Assembly (NCBI RefSeq): GCF_000746095.1
Contig: NZ_JQKP01000004.1
Location: 62,001-126,000 of the forward strand
Reading direction: 5' to 3'
DNA length: 64,000 nt
Source of the DNA: Ferriphaselus sp. R-1
GTDB taxonomy: Bacteria > Pseudomonadota > Gammaproteobacteria > Burkholderiales > Gallionellaceae
Made by a program: the position numbers and the translations under genes. This document shows, piece by piece, positions 8,764-18,729 of this stretch; within the stretch, counting starts at the first letter, position 1, and every line of letters starts with the position of its first letter. The notes under the pieces are model-generated. The model was not told where the DNA came from, did no database searches, and saw only the letters and a program-made list of their open reading frames with translations.

Positions 8764-10203
8764 CTACGCTGTGCCGCCCACCGTCAATCCATCTATCCGC
8801 ACAGTCGGCTGTCCCACGCCGACCGGGACGCTCTGGCCTTCCTTGCCGCAGGTGCCCACACCGGGGTCGAGCGCGAGGTCGTTGCCTATCATCGAGACGC
8901 GGTTCAGCGCTTCCGGGCCGTTGCCGATCAGGGTCGCGCCTTTCACTGGGTAGGTGATCTTGCCACCTTCGATCATGTAGGCTTCGGTGGTGGAGAACAC
9001 GAATTTGCCGCTGGTAATGTCCACTTGCCCGCCGCCGAAGTTAGCCGCGTACAGGCCGTGCTTGACCGAGGCGATGATCTCTTCCGGCGACTTATCGCCG
9101 TTCAGCATCATGGTATTGGTCATGCGCGGCATTGGCAGGTGGGCGTAGGATTCGCGGCGCGCGTTGCCGGTCACCGGGACGTTCATCAGGCGCGCATTCA
9201 GAGTGTCTTGCAGGTAGCCGCGCAGGATGCCGTCCTCGATCAGCACGGTGCGCTGGGTGGGATTGCCTTCATCGTCCATCTGCAAGGAACCGCGCCGGTT
9301 GGCGATGGTGCCGTCGTCCACCACGGTGACACCCTTCGCCGCGACGCGCTCGCCGACGCGACCGGAGAAGGCCGAGCTGCCCTTGCGGTTGAAGTCACCT
9401 TCCAGCCCGTGCCCAACGGCCTCGTGCAACAGGATGCCGGGCCAGCCGGAGCCGAGCACCACGGTCATGCTGCCCGCTGGCGCGGGTTTAGCGTCGAGGT
9501 TGATCACGGCCTGATGCACCGCCTTGGCGGCGTAATCTTGCAGCAATTCGTCGGTGAAATAATCATAGCCGAAGCGCCCGCCGCCACCCGCCGAACCTTG
9601 TTCGCGCTTGCCGTTGGCTTCGACGATGACTTGCAGCGACAGCCGCACCAGCGGACGGATGTCGGCGTTCATCAGGCCGTCGCTGCGCGCCACCAGCACC
9701 ACCTCGTATTCGCCCGCCAGATTGGCCATCACCTGGGTGACGCGCGGATCGAGGGCGCGTGCGGCACGTTCCAGCTTCTCCAGTAGCGCGACCTTGGCGG
9801 CGGCATCCAGCGTCGCCAAAAGATCGTGTGGCAGATAGAGGTCGTGCTTGCGCCCGCCATGCAGTTGCGGCGCAGTCTGCGTGCCGCCCTGACGGGCGAT
9901 GGCGCGGGTCGCCAGTGCGGCGTTCTCCAGCGCGGCCAGACTGATGTCGTCGGAATAGGCGAAGGCGGTCTTCTCGCCGGAGACGGCGCGCACGCCCACG
10001 CCCTGGTCGATACCGAAGCTGCCGGACTTGACGATGCCCTCTTCCAGCGCCCAACTCTCGGCGCGGCTATATTGGAAATACAGGTCGGCGTAGTCCACGC
10101 GATGCGTCAGCATCTGGCCGAACACGCCTTGCAAGCGGCCCACATCCAGCCCCTGCGACAACAGCAGCGATTGGCTCGCCAGTTCGAAGATGGAATCACT
10201 CAT
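8764..10203 (-). CDS. tldD: Metalloprotease TldD
   Basis: Catalytic subunit of the TldD/TldE (PmbA) heterodimeric zinc protease, which degrades unfolded or leader peptides and matures some modified peptides in the cytoplasm. 479 residues from the ATG at 10201-10203 ([14 protein letters not shown]). The HExxH motif is present as [11 protein letters not shown] near residue 260, and GxxxGTC-like residues lie near the C-terminus. Its start overlaps the stop of the upstream nitrilase-family gene by 4 bp (ATGA), giving an operon yhdP-nit-tldD. Its partner TldE is encoded separately at 31299-32669. Confidence 0.95.
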   Translation of the reverse strand: MSDSIFELASQSLLLSQGLDVGRLQGVFGQMLTHRVDYADLYFQYSRAESWALEEGIVKSGSFGIDQGVGVRAVSGEKTAFAYSDDISLAALENAALATRAIARQGGTQTAPQLHGGRKHDLYLPHDLLATLDAAAKVALLEKLERAARALDPRVTQVMANLAGEYEVVLVARSDGLMNADIRPLVRLSLQVIVEANGKREQGSAGGGGRFGYDYFTDELLQDYAAKAVHQAVINLDAKPAPAGSMTVVLGSGWPGILLHEAVGHGLEGDFNRKGSSAFSGRVGERVAAKGVTVVDDGTIANRRGSLQMDDEGNPTQRTVLIEDGILRGYLQDTLNARLMNVPVTGNARRESYAHLPMPRMTNTMMLNGDKSPEEIIASVKHGLYAANFGGGQVDITSGKFVFSTTEAYMIEGGKITYPVKGATLIGNGPEALNRVSMIGNDLALDPGVGTCGKEGQSVPVGVGQPTVRIDGLTVGGTA

Positions 10204-11054
10204 TTCGGCTTGTCGCAGCAGGTGCAGATCAGGGTGCGATGCGACAAGGCCGGCAGACTGGCGCGGATGCTCGCCTGATACGCGGGATTGATGTCGGCTA
10301 CCACCACACCGGAGCCGCGCGGCAACTCGTCCAGCACGCGCCCCCAGGGATCGACGATCATGCTGTGGCCGTGCGTCTCGCGGCCATTGACGTGGTAACC
10401 ACCCTGCGCCGAGGCGATGACGTAGGCCAGACTCTCGATGGCGCGGGCGCGGATCAGCACCTCCCAGTGCATCTTGCCGGTGGTGGCGGTGAAGGCCGAG
10501 GGCAGCACCAGCAGATCGACATCCTTCATGGCGCGGAACAGTTCGGGGAAGCGCAGATCGTAACAAATCGCCAGGCCGATGCGCCCGAACGGGGTCTCGA
10601 CCACCACCACCTGGTCGCCCGGCTCGATGGTGCGCGCCTCGTGGTATTTTTCGTTGCCAAGATCCAGATTGAACAGGTGGATCTTGTCATAACGGGCGAC
10701 TTGCTCGCCCTGGGCGTTGAACACGAGCAGCGAGTTGCGCACCTTGGCGGGATCGTTCGCCACCAGCGGAATGGAACCGCCCACCAGCCAGATGCCGAAC
10801 TCGCGCGCCGTGTCGGCCAGGAACTGCTGGATGCGCCCCACGCCCGGCTGTTCGCGCACCGCCACCTTGTCGTTCTCGTTCATCCCCATGATGGGGAAAT
10901 ATTCCGGCAGCACCACCAGTTGTGCGCCCTGCTCCACCGCTTTGGCGATGAGGCGGTGCGCCTCGTTCAGATTGGCTTCGACATTGGGGCCGGAAGCCAT
11001 CTGCACGGCAGCGACCTTGAAGAAGGTGGCGGGATTCGACGAGGAGTTGGGCAT
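10200..11054 (-). CDS. Carbon-nitrogen hydrolase (Nit1/Nit2 family)
   Basis: Nitrilase-superfamily amidase of 284 residues, closest in layout to the Nit1/deaminated-glutathione amidase group, which removes the amide from alpha-ketoacid side products. The catalytic triad is visible: E51 in LPEYFP, K124 in [10 protein letters not shown] and C164 in [12 protein letters not shown]. The fold appears complete. It lies 3 bp downstream of yhdP and overlaps tldD by 4 bp, the conserved betaproteobacterial order. The substrate is inferred from family only. Confidence 0.92.
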   Translation of the reverse strand: MPNSSSNPATFFKVAAVQMASGPNVEANLNEAHRLIAKAVEQGAQLVVLPEYFPIMGMNENDKVAVREQPGVGRIQQFLADTAREFGIWLVGGSIPLVANDPAKVRNSLLVFNAQGEQVARYDKIHLFNLDLGNEKYHEARTIEPGDQVVVVETPFGRIGLAICYDLRFPELFRAMKDVDLLVLPSAFTATTGKMHWEVLIRARAIESLAYVIASAQGGYHVNGRETHGHSMIVDPWGRVLDELPRGSGVVVADINPAYQASIRASLPALSHRTLICTCCDKPK

Positions 11055-11057
11055 GTT

Positions 11058-14000
11058 TCAGTTCTCCAGAAGAGGATTTTTGGGCGACTCGACCGGCACT
11101 TCGCCGACCTTTACTACGCTGGGATTCACCCAGTTTCCGGTGATATTGTATTCAAACGACACCAGTCTATCGAGCGGATTACTCAACAATTTGTTGGCCA
11201 GATAGGTACCCACACCGACCACCGGATTGATGACCAGCGCGCCGATCAACGACACGCTGTTGCCCACTGTGGGCAGGATGCGCACCCGCAGGTTCTGCGT
11301 CTCCCGGTTCAGGTCGACCTCGCCGCGCATGTTCACTTTGGCGGCGGAACCCTCGATGCTGAACGTATCCGAGCGCAGCACGCCACGCCGGATCTGCGCC
11401 TCGCCGTTGATGCTGTCGAACTGGAAGCCTTCGCTAAACACATCCTTGAAGTCCAGCGTGATGCGCTTGGGCAAGGCCTGCAGGCTAAGGATGCTCAGCA
11501 GTTTGCCGATGCCGGGATCGATCTTCATGAACTGGCCGCGACCGGCCTCCAGCTTGACGTGACCATCCAGCGTGGCGTAATTGAACTGCGCCGGACCACC
11601 GAACCAGGCGAACTGCCCCTCCAGTTTGCCGCTGCCCTGCTTGACGCTGTTGGGGTAACCGGAACGGTCCAGTATCCTGCCCGCGTCATAGATCTGTAGT
11701 GCCACGTTCATCTGCGTCACATCGCCGCCACTGGCATTGGTCTGCAGCACACCATCCACGCCCAGCACCCCTTCCGGATTGTTGAGACTCAACCTCTCCA
11801 GCCGCCAGTCCCTGCCCCTGGGCTGGCCCGCCAGCTCGAAGCGCCCCAACTGCCTGCCGTTCCAGTTCAGGTTGTCCACCGTCACATCCAGCTTGGGGAG
11901 GCGCTCCCCGACCGGCGGCACCGCCAACCCCGAACTGACCTCACGCGCATCACCGGCAGGCTGGGATTCCAGTTTGAGGCTCTTCAGCCGCGCCACCAGC
12001 GCACCCTTGCCTTCCGGCATCCAGTTAAGACTGCCGCTCACATCGTCCGAAGCCAGACGCAGCTCCAGCGCATTGCCGCGACTGCGCCCGGTGAGATGCA
12101 CGCCGTCGATCTTGTGCCTGCCGCCGGTCAGCTTCTGCACCGTCAGGTCTATGCCCGCCAAGGCCGGGACTGCATCCTGACCGCCGGTGCTCAGCGCACC
12201 CCAGCCATCCAGCGCCAACACCGGGATGCTGCCGGTCAGCCACACGCCCTCCTTGTCCGGCACTTTCGCCGCCCCGCCAAAATTCACCGTGCCCCGCACC
12301 ACCTGCATCTCGTCGCCAGACTCCTGACGCTGCAAACGCGCCTCGACCACTTCGCCATAGCGCACCACCAGCCCATCCTGCCCCGGCTGCACACTCTTTT
12401 GCTCCAGACGGAACGGGACCACCTCTTCGGCACGCTTGCCGAACGGGGCAGGCAGATCGGATGCCAGTCCGGCCAGAGAGGAACTCACCACCGCATCGAC
12501 CGCTTTCTTGCGCACCGAAATCTGTGCGGCCCAGTCGGACTCCCCTCGCAGATAGCGCAATACCGCGTAGGGTTCGCTGGCCCGCACCGTCTCGGGGTGG
12601 ATGCGACCGACAGCCTTGACCTGCAACGTGCCGTCCTCGCCGCTATCGACCTGGACCGTCGCCGGACCGCCCAGGATCTGGGCAGTGACGTTCTGCGTGT
12701 GCACTCCCGACTCGGTGAACAGCAGCTTTCCCCGGGTATGCATCGCCTTCGGCATACCCTTGGCCAGCACCAGTTCATCGTCCAGGAAGGCATACTCCCC
12801 GGCCACACCGACCGGCTGATCGCCACGCAACGGCACCCGCACCTTCAGTTCCAGATGGCCCTCGCCCTTTGCCGACATGCCGTCGATGAACTCATCGATA
12901 TAGCCGCGCACCGGACTCTGCTGGATGAACTCCAGCCCGTGCGCCACCGGCCCGGCGAACCCGCCAGTGATCTCCAGCATGGCGGCGGGATCCACCATGT
13001 CCGCGAGCACCACCTTGACATCTTTCAGCCCCCCGCCCACCGTCGTGGCCGTCGGACACGACACCTCCATCCGCGCTCCCTCGATGCGCAGATCGACCGT
13101 AGCGTTCTCCACCCGGGGCCAGCCAGGCACATATTCCAGCGCTACGTTGCGCGCATGCGTCTCCAGTCTGAACTCGCCCTTGCGCTTGCCCGCGAAAGGG
13201 AAGTCCGCCAAGTCGCCCTTGAGCTTGAGCCGCAAGCCCGCCGTTTGCCCGCCCTTGAGCGCCGTCGCCAGCCAGTCATGTGTAGCCTGATTGAGCGCGA
13301 TCAGGGGAATGTAACGCGCCGCATGGCCGACCTCGGCATGGGTCAGATTGGCCTCCAGGTCGATGATGCCCAGACCGCCCGGCACGGTCTGGAAGGTGAA
13401 TGCCAGCGCGCCCGCCACATCGGCGTTGCGGAAACTGGATTCGGCGAGCTGATACTCCATGCCGCCATGGCTACGTTGCCAGCGCATCTGCGCCTTGAGT
13501 TCGGGGAAGGACAGCGGCTCCCGCATCAGCAAGGGCGCATCCAGAGTGAACTGGCGCGAACTGACCGTCAGACTGCCGCTCTTGTCCGTACCATCGACCT
13601 CGCCACTCAGGCCGGAGAATCCCGGGATCACCCCCAGCTTGTGCAGCCCCAACCCCTCGAAGCGCCCGTTGATCCGATACTCCTGCAATGCCTCGCCCGC
13701 CATCCCCCAGCTCGCACTCAAGTCACGGACCTGACCTTCGGGGGCCAGGGAACGTAACTGCTCCCGCATGACGGGGGCGAGCGGGAAGAACTGCGACAGG
13801 TTCAACAAGGTGGGCAAATGCAACTGGCTGGCGCGAATCTCGCCGCGTGGCGGATACTTCTCGCGACTCTCCGCCAGCTTCAGGAAGAAGTCGGTCGGCG
13901 GCAGCACGGTGCCTTGCATCAGTCTCAGGCTGAGCTGTTTCGATGAGACCTCGAACTCGCCCCGGCTGGCACGCCAGGCCAAACGGCCATTCAGCCGACT

Positions 14001-14903
14001 CAAAGCCAGTTCCGGCACGTCGTCACCCAAGTGGCTGACCACATCCACCAAGGCCAGATCGGCTGCGGTCTGCGTGAACTTGCCCTGCTCCAGTCCTATC
14101 CAGGCGCGCACACCGCCGCGCCCCCGGCTGACACTGGACGGCAGGTCGACCCAGGGTCGCCAGGCTTGCAGATCGGTGTGATCCAGCTGGACGAAGAACT
14201 CGCCGTGCCAATCCTCCATATGATCGAAGCTCGCCCCGCGCAGGTCGCCGCGCAGGTCGATTGGAGTCGCCAGCACGGCCTGCGGGACGGCTCGCACGGC
14301 AAAGCGATGCCGGTCGCCGCGATTCTCGATCAGGGCATAGACTTTGTTCAGGTGCAGAGTGTCGGCATTGCGTTTGGCATCGTACCAATACACCTGCGCA
14401 TCGCGGATGACGATCAGGCGCTGATACAGCAGCAGGTCCGCCAGTCCGTTGTTCTGGCTGGTCCGCGACAGCGGCACGCCCGCCACGTAGATCACGCCTT
14501 GCTCGTCGCGCCGCAACACCAGAGTAGAGTGGTTGATCTCCAGGCTGTGCAGGCTCAACTTGCCGGTCAACAGGGATCGCCAGGACAGCGTACCCTCGAC
14601 CTTGCTCAGTTCCAGCGCCGGCAACTGCTCTGCATCCAGCACCTGCACGCTGTCCACCACCAGATGCGGGCGAAAGCCATCCCAGTCGGCCCGGATCGCG
14701 CCCAGTGCAACCGGCAACCCGACCGCCTCGGTCAGCGCCCTCTGGAAACGGTCGTGATAGCGCATCACGTCCGGCAATACCCAATAACGCAGCGACAGCA
14801 CCCCGGCCCCCAGCAGGATGAAAGCCAGTCCACCGACGACCATGAAGAAATGCGCCAGCCTGCTCGTGTGATGCCAAATGTAACTGGGGGATATCTTCAG
14901 CAT
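11058..14903 (-). CDS. yhdP: YhdP-type AsmA-like envelope protein (DUF3971)
   Basis: Very large protein of 1281 residues with a single N-terminal membrane anchor (about residues 20-45, GGLAFILLGAGVLSL) and a long periplasmic body. The body carries a DUF3971 region and a C-terminal AsmA-like part. In E. coli, YhdP and its AsmA relatives are bridge-like proteins that help move phospholipids between inner and outer membranes. The length matches the family. It is the first gene of a three-gene minus-strand operon and diverges from glnE across 91 bp. No internal stops or frameshifts are apparent. Confidence 0.9.
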   Translation of the reverse strand: MLKISPSYIWHHTSRLAHFFMVVGGLAFILLGAGVLSLRYWVLPDVMRYHDRFQRALTEAVGLPVALGAIRADWDGFRPHLVVDSVQVLDAEQLPALELSKVEGTLSWRSLLTGKLSLHSLEINHSTLVLRRDEQGVIYVAGVPLSRTSQNNGLADLLLYQRLIVIRDAQVYWYDAKRNADTLHLNKVYALIENRGDRHRFAVRAVPQAVLATPIDLRGDLRGASFDHMEDWHGEFFVQLDHTDLQAWRPWVDLPSSVSRGRGGVRAWIGLEQGKFTQTAADLALVDVVSHLGDDVPELALSRLNGRLAWRASRGEFEVSSKQLSLRLMQGTVLPPTDFFLKLAESREKYPPRGEIRASQLHLPTLLNLSQFFPLAPVMREQLRSLAPEGQVRDLSASWGMAGEALQEYRINGRFEGLGLHKLGVIPGFSGLSGEVDGTDKSGSLTVSSRQFTLDAPLLMREPLSFPELKAQMRWQRSHGGMEYQLAESSFRNADVAGALAFTFQTVPGGLGIIDLEANLTHAEVGHAARYIPLIALNQATHDWLATALKGGQTAGLRLKLKGDLADFPFAGKRKGEFRLETHARNVALEYVPGWPRVENATVDLRIEGARMEVSCPTATTVGGGLKDVKVVLADMVDPAAMLEITGGFAGPVAHGLEFIQQSPVRGYIDEFIDGMSAKGEGHLELKVRVPLRGDQPVGVAGEYAFLDDELVLAKGMPKAMHTRGKLLFTESGVHTQNVTAQILGGPATVQVDSGEDGTLQVKAVGRIHPETVRASEPYAVLRYLRGESDWAAQISVRKKAVDAVVSSSLAGLASDLPAPFGKRAEEVVPFRLEQKSVQPGQDGLVVRYGEVVEARLQRQESGDEMQVVRGTVNFGGAAKVPDKEGVWLTGSIPVLALDGWGALSTGGQDAVPALAGIDLTVQKLTGGRHKIDGVHLTGRSRGNALELRLASDDVSGSLNWMPEGKGALVARLKSLKLESQPAGDAREVSSGLAVPPVGERLPKLDVTVDNLNWNGRQLGRFELAGQPRGRDWRLERLSLNNPEGVLGVDGVLQTNASGGDVTQMNVALQIYDAGRILDRSGYPNSVKQGSGKLEGQFAWFGGPAQFNYATLDGHVKLEAGRGQFMKIDPGIGKLLSILSLQALPKRITLDFKDVFSEGFQFDSINGEAQIRRGVLRSDTFSIEGSAAKVNMRGEVDLNRETQNLRVRILPTVGNSVSLIGALVINPVVGVGTYLANKLLSNPLDRLVSFEYNITGNWVNPSVVKVGEVPVESPKNPLLEN

Positions 14904-14947
14904 CGGGGATTAGGGATGGAGAGCGTGGAGCGACACGTTTCGAGTCT

Positions 14948-14953
14948 TATAAT
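14948..14953 (+). promoter_or_regulatory. -10 box for glnE
   Basis: A perfect TATAAT lies 41 bp before the glnE ATG, in the glnE/yhdP divergent region. No good -35 hexamer is seen 16-18 bp upstream. Confidence 0.45.
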
Positions 14954-14994
14954 GCCAACATGGCAAGACCGCATTCTAACTGGAAGCCCCCTCG

Positions 14995-17670
14995 ATGAAC
15001 ACCGCAAACGACTTTGAGCACAAACTCCAGCACCTCCTCCGTTGCAGCCAGTACGCCAGCCGCATCCTGGGCTCCGACACGGCACAGTCCGCCGCCCTGC
15101 GCGCGGGCTACGCGCGGCCGTTCGGGCGGGCCGAGATGGAGGCGGCGCTGGCACCCGCGCTGGACGAGGCGACGCTGTCCACCGCCCTGCGCCGTTTGCG
15201 CAAGCAGGTCATGCTGCGGCTGATGCTGCGCGACCTGAACGGCCTGTGCGGGCTGGAAGAAGTGATGCACACCATGACCATGCTGGCCGAGGTCGCGGTG
15301 CAACAGGCGCAACGCTGCGTCAGCGCCGCCCTGCACGCCTCGTTCGGCCAGCCTATCGGTGAGGCCAGCGGCCAGCCGCAGGAGCTGCTGGTGATCGGCA
15401 TGGGCAAGCTGGGCGGCGGCGAGCTCAATGTCAGTTCGGACATCGACCTGATCTTCGTGTATGCCGAAGATGGCGAGACCGATGGCGCGCGCCGCATCGG
15501 CAACCACGAATATTTCACCCGCCTGGGCAAGCGGCTGATCGCGCTGATCAACGACCTCAACGGCGACGGCTACGTGTTCCGGGTCGATATGCGGTTGCGC
15601 CCCTACGGCGACAGCGGCCCACTGGTGATGAGCTTCGCCGCGCTGGAAGAATATCTGGTGACGCAAGGGCGCGAGTGGGAGCGCTACGCCTGGATCAAGG
15701 CGCGTGTCATCTCGCCGGAGCAGTCGCCCGCCATCGCCGAGCTGGCCAAACTCGCCCAGCCCTTCGTGTTCCGCAAATATCTGGATTTCGGTGCCTTCGA
15801 TTCCATGCGCAAGCTGCACGCGCAGATCCGTGCCGAGGTCGCCCGCCGCGATCGCGGCAACAACATCAAACTCGGCCCCGGCGGCATCCGCGAGATCGAG
15901 TTCATCGCCCAGGTGTTCCAGCTCATCCGTGGCGGGCGCGATACCAGCCTGCGCATCCGCCCCACCCGCCAGGTGCTGGAACTGCTGGTGCGGCATCAGG
16001 AGCTGTCCGCCGATGCCGCCGCTCGCCTCGATGCGTCCTACGTTTTCCTGCGCAATCTCGAACACCGGCTGCAATATCTGGACGACCAGCAGACGCAGGA
16101 ACTGCCGGACGACCCGGCCAACCAGCAGACCGTCGCGCTGGCCATGGGCTACGCCGACTACGCCGCCCTGCTGGAGGCCCTCGCCCCGCTGCGGCAGTTC
16201 GTCAGCGCACAGTTCGAGACCATCTTCAGCACCAAGCAAGAGGCTCCGGAGGCCTGCCCGTGGTGGCACGAGGGCATGGGCGTGGACGACACCGCCACGG
16301 TACTGGGGAACCTCGGCTACCGCGCGCCCATCGAGACCGCCGCACGTCTGGTGCAGTTCCGCCAAAGCGCGCGTTACCGCCAACTTCCCGAGATCAGCCG
16401 CCCGCGCCTGGATACGCTGGTGCCGAAACTGACCGCACTGTGCGCAGGACAGGCCGGGCCGGACGACGCATTGGCACGCCTGCTCGCCTTGCTCGAAGCC
16501 ATCGTCCGTCGCGCCTCCTACCTCGCCTTCCTGGCCGAATATCCTCAGGCGCTGCCGCGTCTGGTCAAGATGGCCGCCGCCAGCGCCTGGGCCTGCGACT
16601 ACCTGACGCAACACCCCATCCTGCTGGACGAGTTGCTCGATGACCGCGAGATCTACACCGTGCCGGACTGGGCGGCGCTGGATGCCAAACTGAGCGCGCA
16701 ACTGGCCGATTGCGGCAACGATACCGAGCACCAGATGGATGCGCTACGCCAGTTCCAGCACGCGCAGACCTTCCACCTGCTGGCCATGGATCTGCAAGGC
16801 CTGTTGCCGCTGGAGACGCTGAGCGACCACCTGTCCGATCTGGCCGACCTGATGCTGCGCCACGTGCTCACCCTGTGCTGGAACGGGCTGGCGCGCAAAC
16901 ACCGCGAGGTGCCGCGCTTCGCCATCATCGCTTACGGCAAACTGGGCGGTAAGGAACTGGGCTACGCCTCCGACCTCGATCTCGTCTTCCTCTACGACGA
17001 TGACGCGCCGGATGCCAACGTGATCTACGCCCGCCTCGGCCAGCGCATCAACACCCTGCTGTCCAGCTACACCGCCGCCGGGCGGCTGTACGAGGTGGAC
17101 CTGCGCCTGCGTCCCAACGGCGACAGCGGCCTGTTGGTCAGCAGCGTGGCCGCGTTCGAGGAATACCAGCAGCAGCACGCCTGGGTGTGGGAGCACCAGG
17201 CGCTGACCCGCGCCCGTTACTGTGCGGGCGATGCGGACATCGGCGCGGCGTTCGAGCGCATCCGCAACGACGTGCTGCGCCAGCCACGTGAACTGCCCAA
17301 GCTGCGTGCGGAGATCGTCGCCATGCGCCAGAAAATGCACGACGGCCACCCCAACAAGACCGAGCTGTTCGACATCAAGCACGATGCCGGTGGCATGGTG
17401 GACATCGAGTTCATGGTGCAATACCTGGTGCTGGCCCACGCCCACGCCCATCCCGAGCTGGCCGAGAACAAGGGCAACCTGGCCCTGCTGGGCCGCGCCG
17501 CCGATGCCGGGCTGATCCCGCCGGAGGCCGCCGAACAGGTGGCCGGACTCTACCGGGAGCTGCGCCGCCTCCAGCACGCCATGCGGCTGAACAACCAGCA
17601 ACCGCGCGTCGTCGCCGAGTCGCTGGATGTGTCGGCCTGTCTGGGGTTATGGGCGGCGTTGCTGGCATAG
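14995..17670 (+). CDS. glnE: Bifunctional glutamine synthetase adenylyltransferase/adenylyl-removing enzyme
   Basis: Adds AMP to, and removes it from, glutamine synthetase in response to PII and glutamine, tuning nitrogen assimilation. 891 residues, slightly shorter than the 946 of E. coli. Two nucleotidyltransferase domains are clear: GMGKLGGGELNVSSDIDL at about 134-151 (deadenylylation half) and YGKLGGKELGYASDLDL at about 646-662 (adenylylation half), each followed by a GlnD-type helical PII-uridylyl domain. Both active-site DxD pairs are intact. The stop overlaps no other gene; holC begins 54 bp later. The amt gene with NtrC-like sites in this window fits the same regulatory circuit. Confidence 0.96.
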   Translation: MNTANDFEHKLQHLLRCSQYASRILGSDTAQSAALRAGYARPFGRAEMEAALAPALDEATLSTALRRLRKQVMLRLMLRDLNGLCGLEEVMHTMTMLAEVAVQQAQRCVSAALHASFGQPIGEASGQPQELLVIGMGKLGGGELNVSSDIDLIFVYAEDGETDGARRIGNHEYFTRLGKRLIALINDLNGDGYVFRVDMRLRPYGDSGPLVMSFAALEEYLVTQGREWERYAWIKARVISPEQSPAIAELAKLAQPFVFRKYLDFGAFDSMRKLHAQIRAEVARRDRGNNIKLGPGGIREIEFIAQVFQLIRGGRDTSLRIRPTRQVLELLVRHQELSADAAARLDASYVFLRNLEHRLQYLDDQQTQELPDDPANQQTVALAMGYADYAALLEALAPLRQFVSAQFETIFSTKQEAPEACPWWHEGMGVDDTATVLGNLGYRAPIETAARLVQFRQSARYRQLPEISRPRLDTLVPKLTALCAGQAGPDDALARLLALLEAIVRRASYLAFLAEYPQALPRLVKMAAASAWACDYLTQHPILLDELLDDREIYTVPDWAALDAKLSAQLADCGNDTEHQMDALRQFQHAQTFHLLAMDLQGLLPLETLSDHLSDLADLMLRHVLTLCWNGLARKHREVPRFAIIAYGKLGGKELGYASDLDLVFLYDDDAPDANVIYARLGQRINTLLSSYTAAGRLYEVDLRLRPNGDSGLLVSSVAAFEEYQQQHAWVWEHQALTRARYCAGDADIGAAFERIRNDVLRQPRELPKLRAEIVAMRQKMHDGHPNKTELFDIKHDAGGMVDIEFMVQYLVLAHAHAHPELAENKGNLALLGRAADAGLIPPEAAEQVAGLYRELRRLQHAMRLNNQQPRVVAESLDVSACLGLWAALLA

Positions 17671-17687
17671 CCAGCGCCGTCGCCTGC

Positions 17688-17693
17688 TATAAT
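17688..17693 (+). promoter_or_regulatory. -10 box for holC
   Basis: TATAAT followed by CGCGCG, 30 bp before the chosen GTG start of holC. The same TATAATCGCG pattern recurs before other genes in the window. No clear -35 is seen. Confidence 0.4.
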
Positions 17694-17723
17694 CGCGCGT
17701 CCTTCAATGACTACACCCCCGCC

Positions 17724-18155
17724 GTGACCAAGATCCGTTTCTATACCGGTGCCCCCGACAAACTGCGCGCCGCTTGCTTGTTGAGCAACAAGGCGATGCA
17801 GAGCGGGCTGCGGGTGATGGTATCCACGCCGGACGAGGCGATGACCGCCACGCTGGACAAGATGCTGTGGACCTACCCCGGCATCGCCTTCATGCCGCAT
17901 GGTCGCCTGGCCGACCCAGCCGCCGCGACCCTGCCGGTGCTGGTCGATCATCTCGCTGACGATTTCCCGCACCACGACCTGCTGATCTCGCTGCACCCCA
18001 CCCCGCCCGCCTTCTTCAGCCGCTTCGCCCATCTGGTCGAGATCGTCGGCAACGAGGACGAGGACAAACGGCTCGGGCGCGAGCGTTTCAGTCACTACCG
18101 CAACCGTGGCTACGAGCTGCAGCATTTCGACCTGAGCCGAAACGAAGGGGTATGA
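17724..18155 (+). CDS. holC: DNA polymerase III subunit chi
   Basis: Clamp-loader accessory subunit that links the replisome to SSB. 143 residues from a GTG at 17724; I chose it because [18 protein letters not shown] matches the usual chi N-terminus, while the longer open frame from 17649 overlaps glnE and translates to unlikely sequence. Family marks include [18 protein letters not shown] and the C-terminal [16 protein letters not shown]. The next ORF begins one base after its TGA, the usual betaproteobacterial order holC, small DUF2486-like gene, valS. Confidence 0.92.
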   Translation: MTKIRFYTGAPDKLRAACLLSNKAMQSGLRVMVSTPDEAMTATLDKMLWTYPGIAFMPHGRLADPAAATLPVLVDHLADDFPHHDLLISLHPTPPAFFSRFAHLVEIVGNEDEDKRLGRERFSHYRNRGYELQHFDLSRNEGV

Positions 18156-18156
18156 G

Positions 18157-18729
18157 ATGACGGACAAGTCCGCCGCTGATCTGCTCGCCGGCCTGCCGGT
18201 ACTCACCGAAGTGATCGAGGACGGTGCCGATCTGCCGGTGCTGACCGAAGTCGAGCCGGAGCCGGTCGCGCAGGCGGCGAATGCGCCCGACACCGAGATC
18301 GCACCTGCGCCTGAAGTCATCGCCGCTCACGCAGAACCTGTCGTGGATGCCGCGCCGCCCGCCGTCGAGCCCGAAACGGCAACGCCCCCGGTCCAGATGG
18401 ACGAAGAGGCTTGGGCAGAATCCCTGCTGGCCCGCCTGGAGCCACAGTTGGACGCGATGCTGCGCGACAAGCTGCAAGCCGGGCTGGGCTCGGTTGCCGA
18501 CGAGCTGCTGGCGCGCACGCTGCAACACATCGAGGCCGAACTGCCGCGACTGCTGCGCGAGCTGCAGCCCCCGGCCAGTGTCGCTGCGCCCGCCGCCGTC
18601 ACGCCCGGCGCACCCGTCACGGCTGCGCCCATCCCTGCCGCAGCCGCCGCTCCCGAAGCCACGGCCACGCCTGCTATAATCGCGCCCCTTCCGGCGCTGC
18701 CGAACACGACTCACACGAACGAAAACCCG
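18157..18729 (+). CDS. DUF2486-like protein reading without a stop into valS
   Basis: A 191-codon acidic, Ala/Pro-rich segment. It starts ATGACGGACAAG one base after the holC stop and contains two LPVLTEV repeats near its N-terminus. A predicted helical block [18 protein letters not shown] sits near residues 90-107, and a Pro/Ala tail follows. Position and the VLTEV motif match the DUF2486-type gene that normally separates holC and valS in betaproteobacteria, although that name rests on recollection of the family. There is no stop codon before the valS ATG at 18730, so as read it is an N-terminal extension of ValS (1147 residues in total). Its function is unknown. Confidence 0.6.
18675..18680 (+). 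promoter_or_regulatory. -10 box for valS inside the upstream coding frame
   Basis: TATAAT followed by CGCGCC, 50 bp before the valS ATG, is read through as codons (Ala-Ile-Ile-Ala) of the fused frame. It supports independent transcription of valS. No clear -35 is seen. Confidence 0.45.

Noticed and set aside
12096-13757. 553-codon plus-strand open frame across yhdP
   Set aside because: Shadow of YhdP; no motif and no ribosome site.
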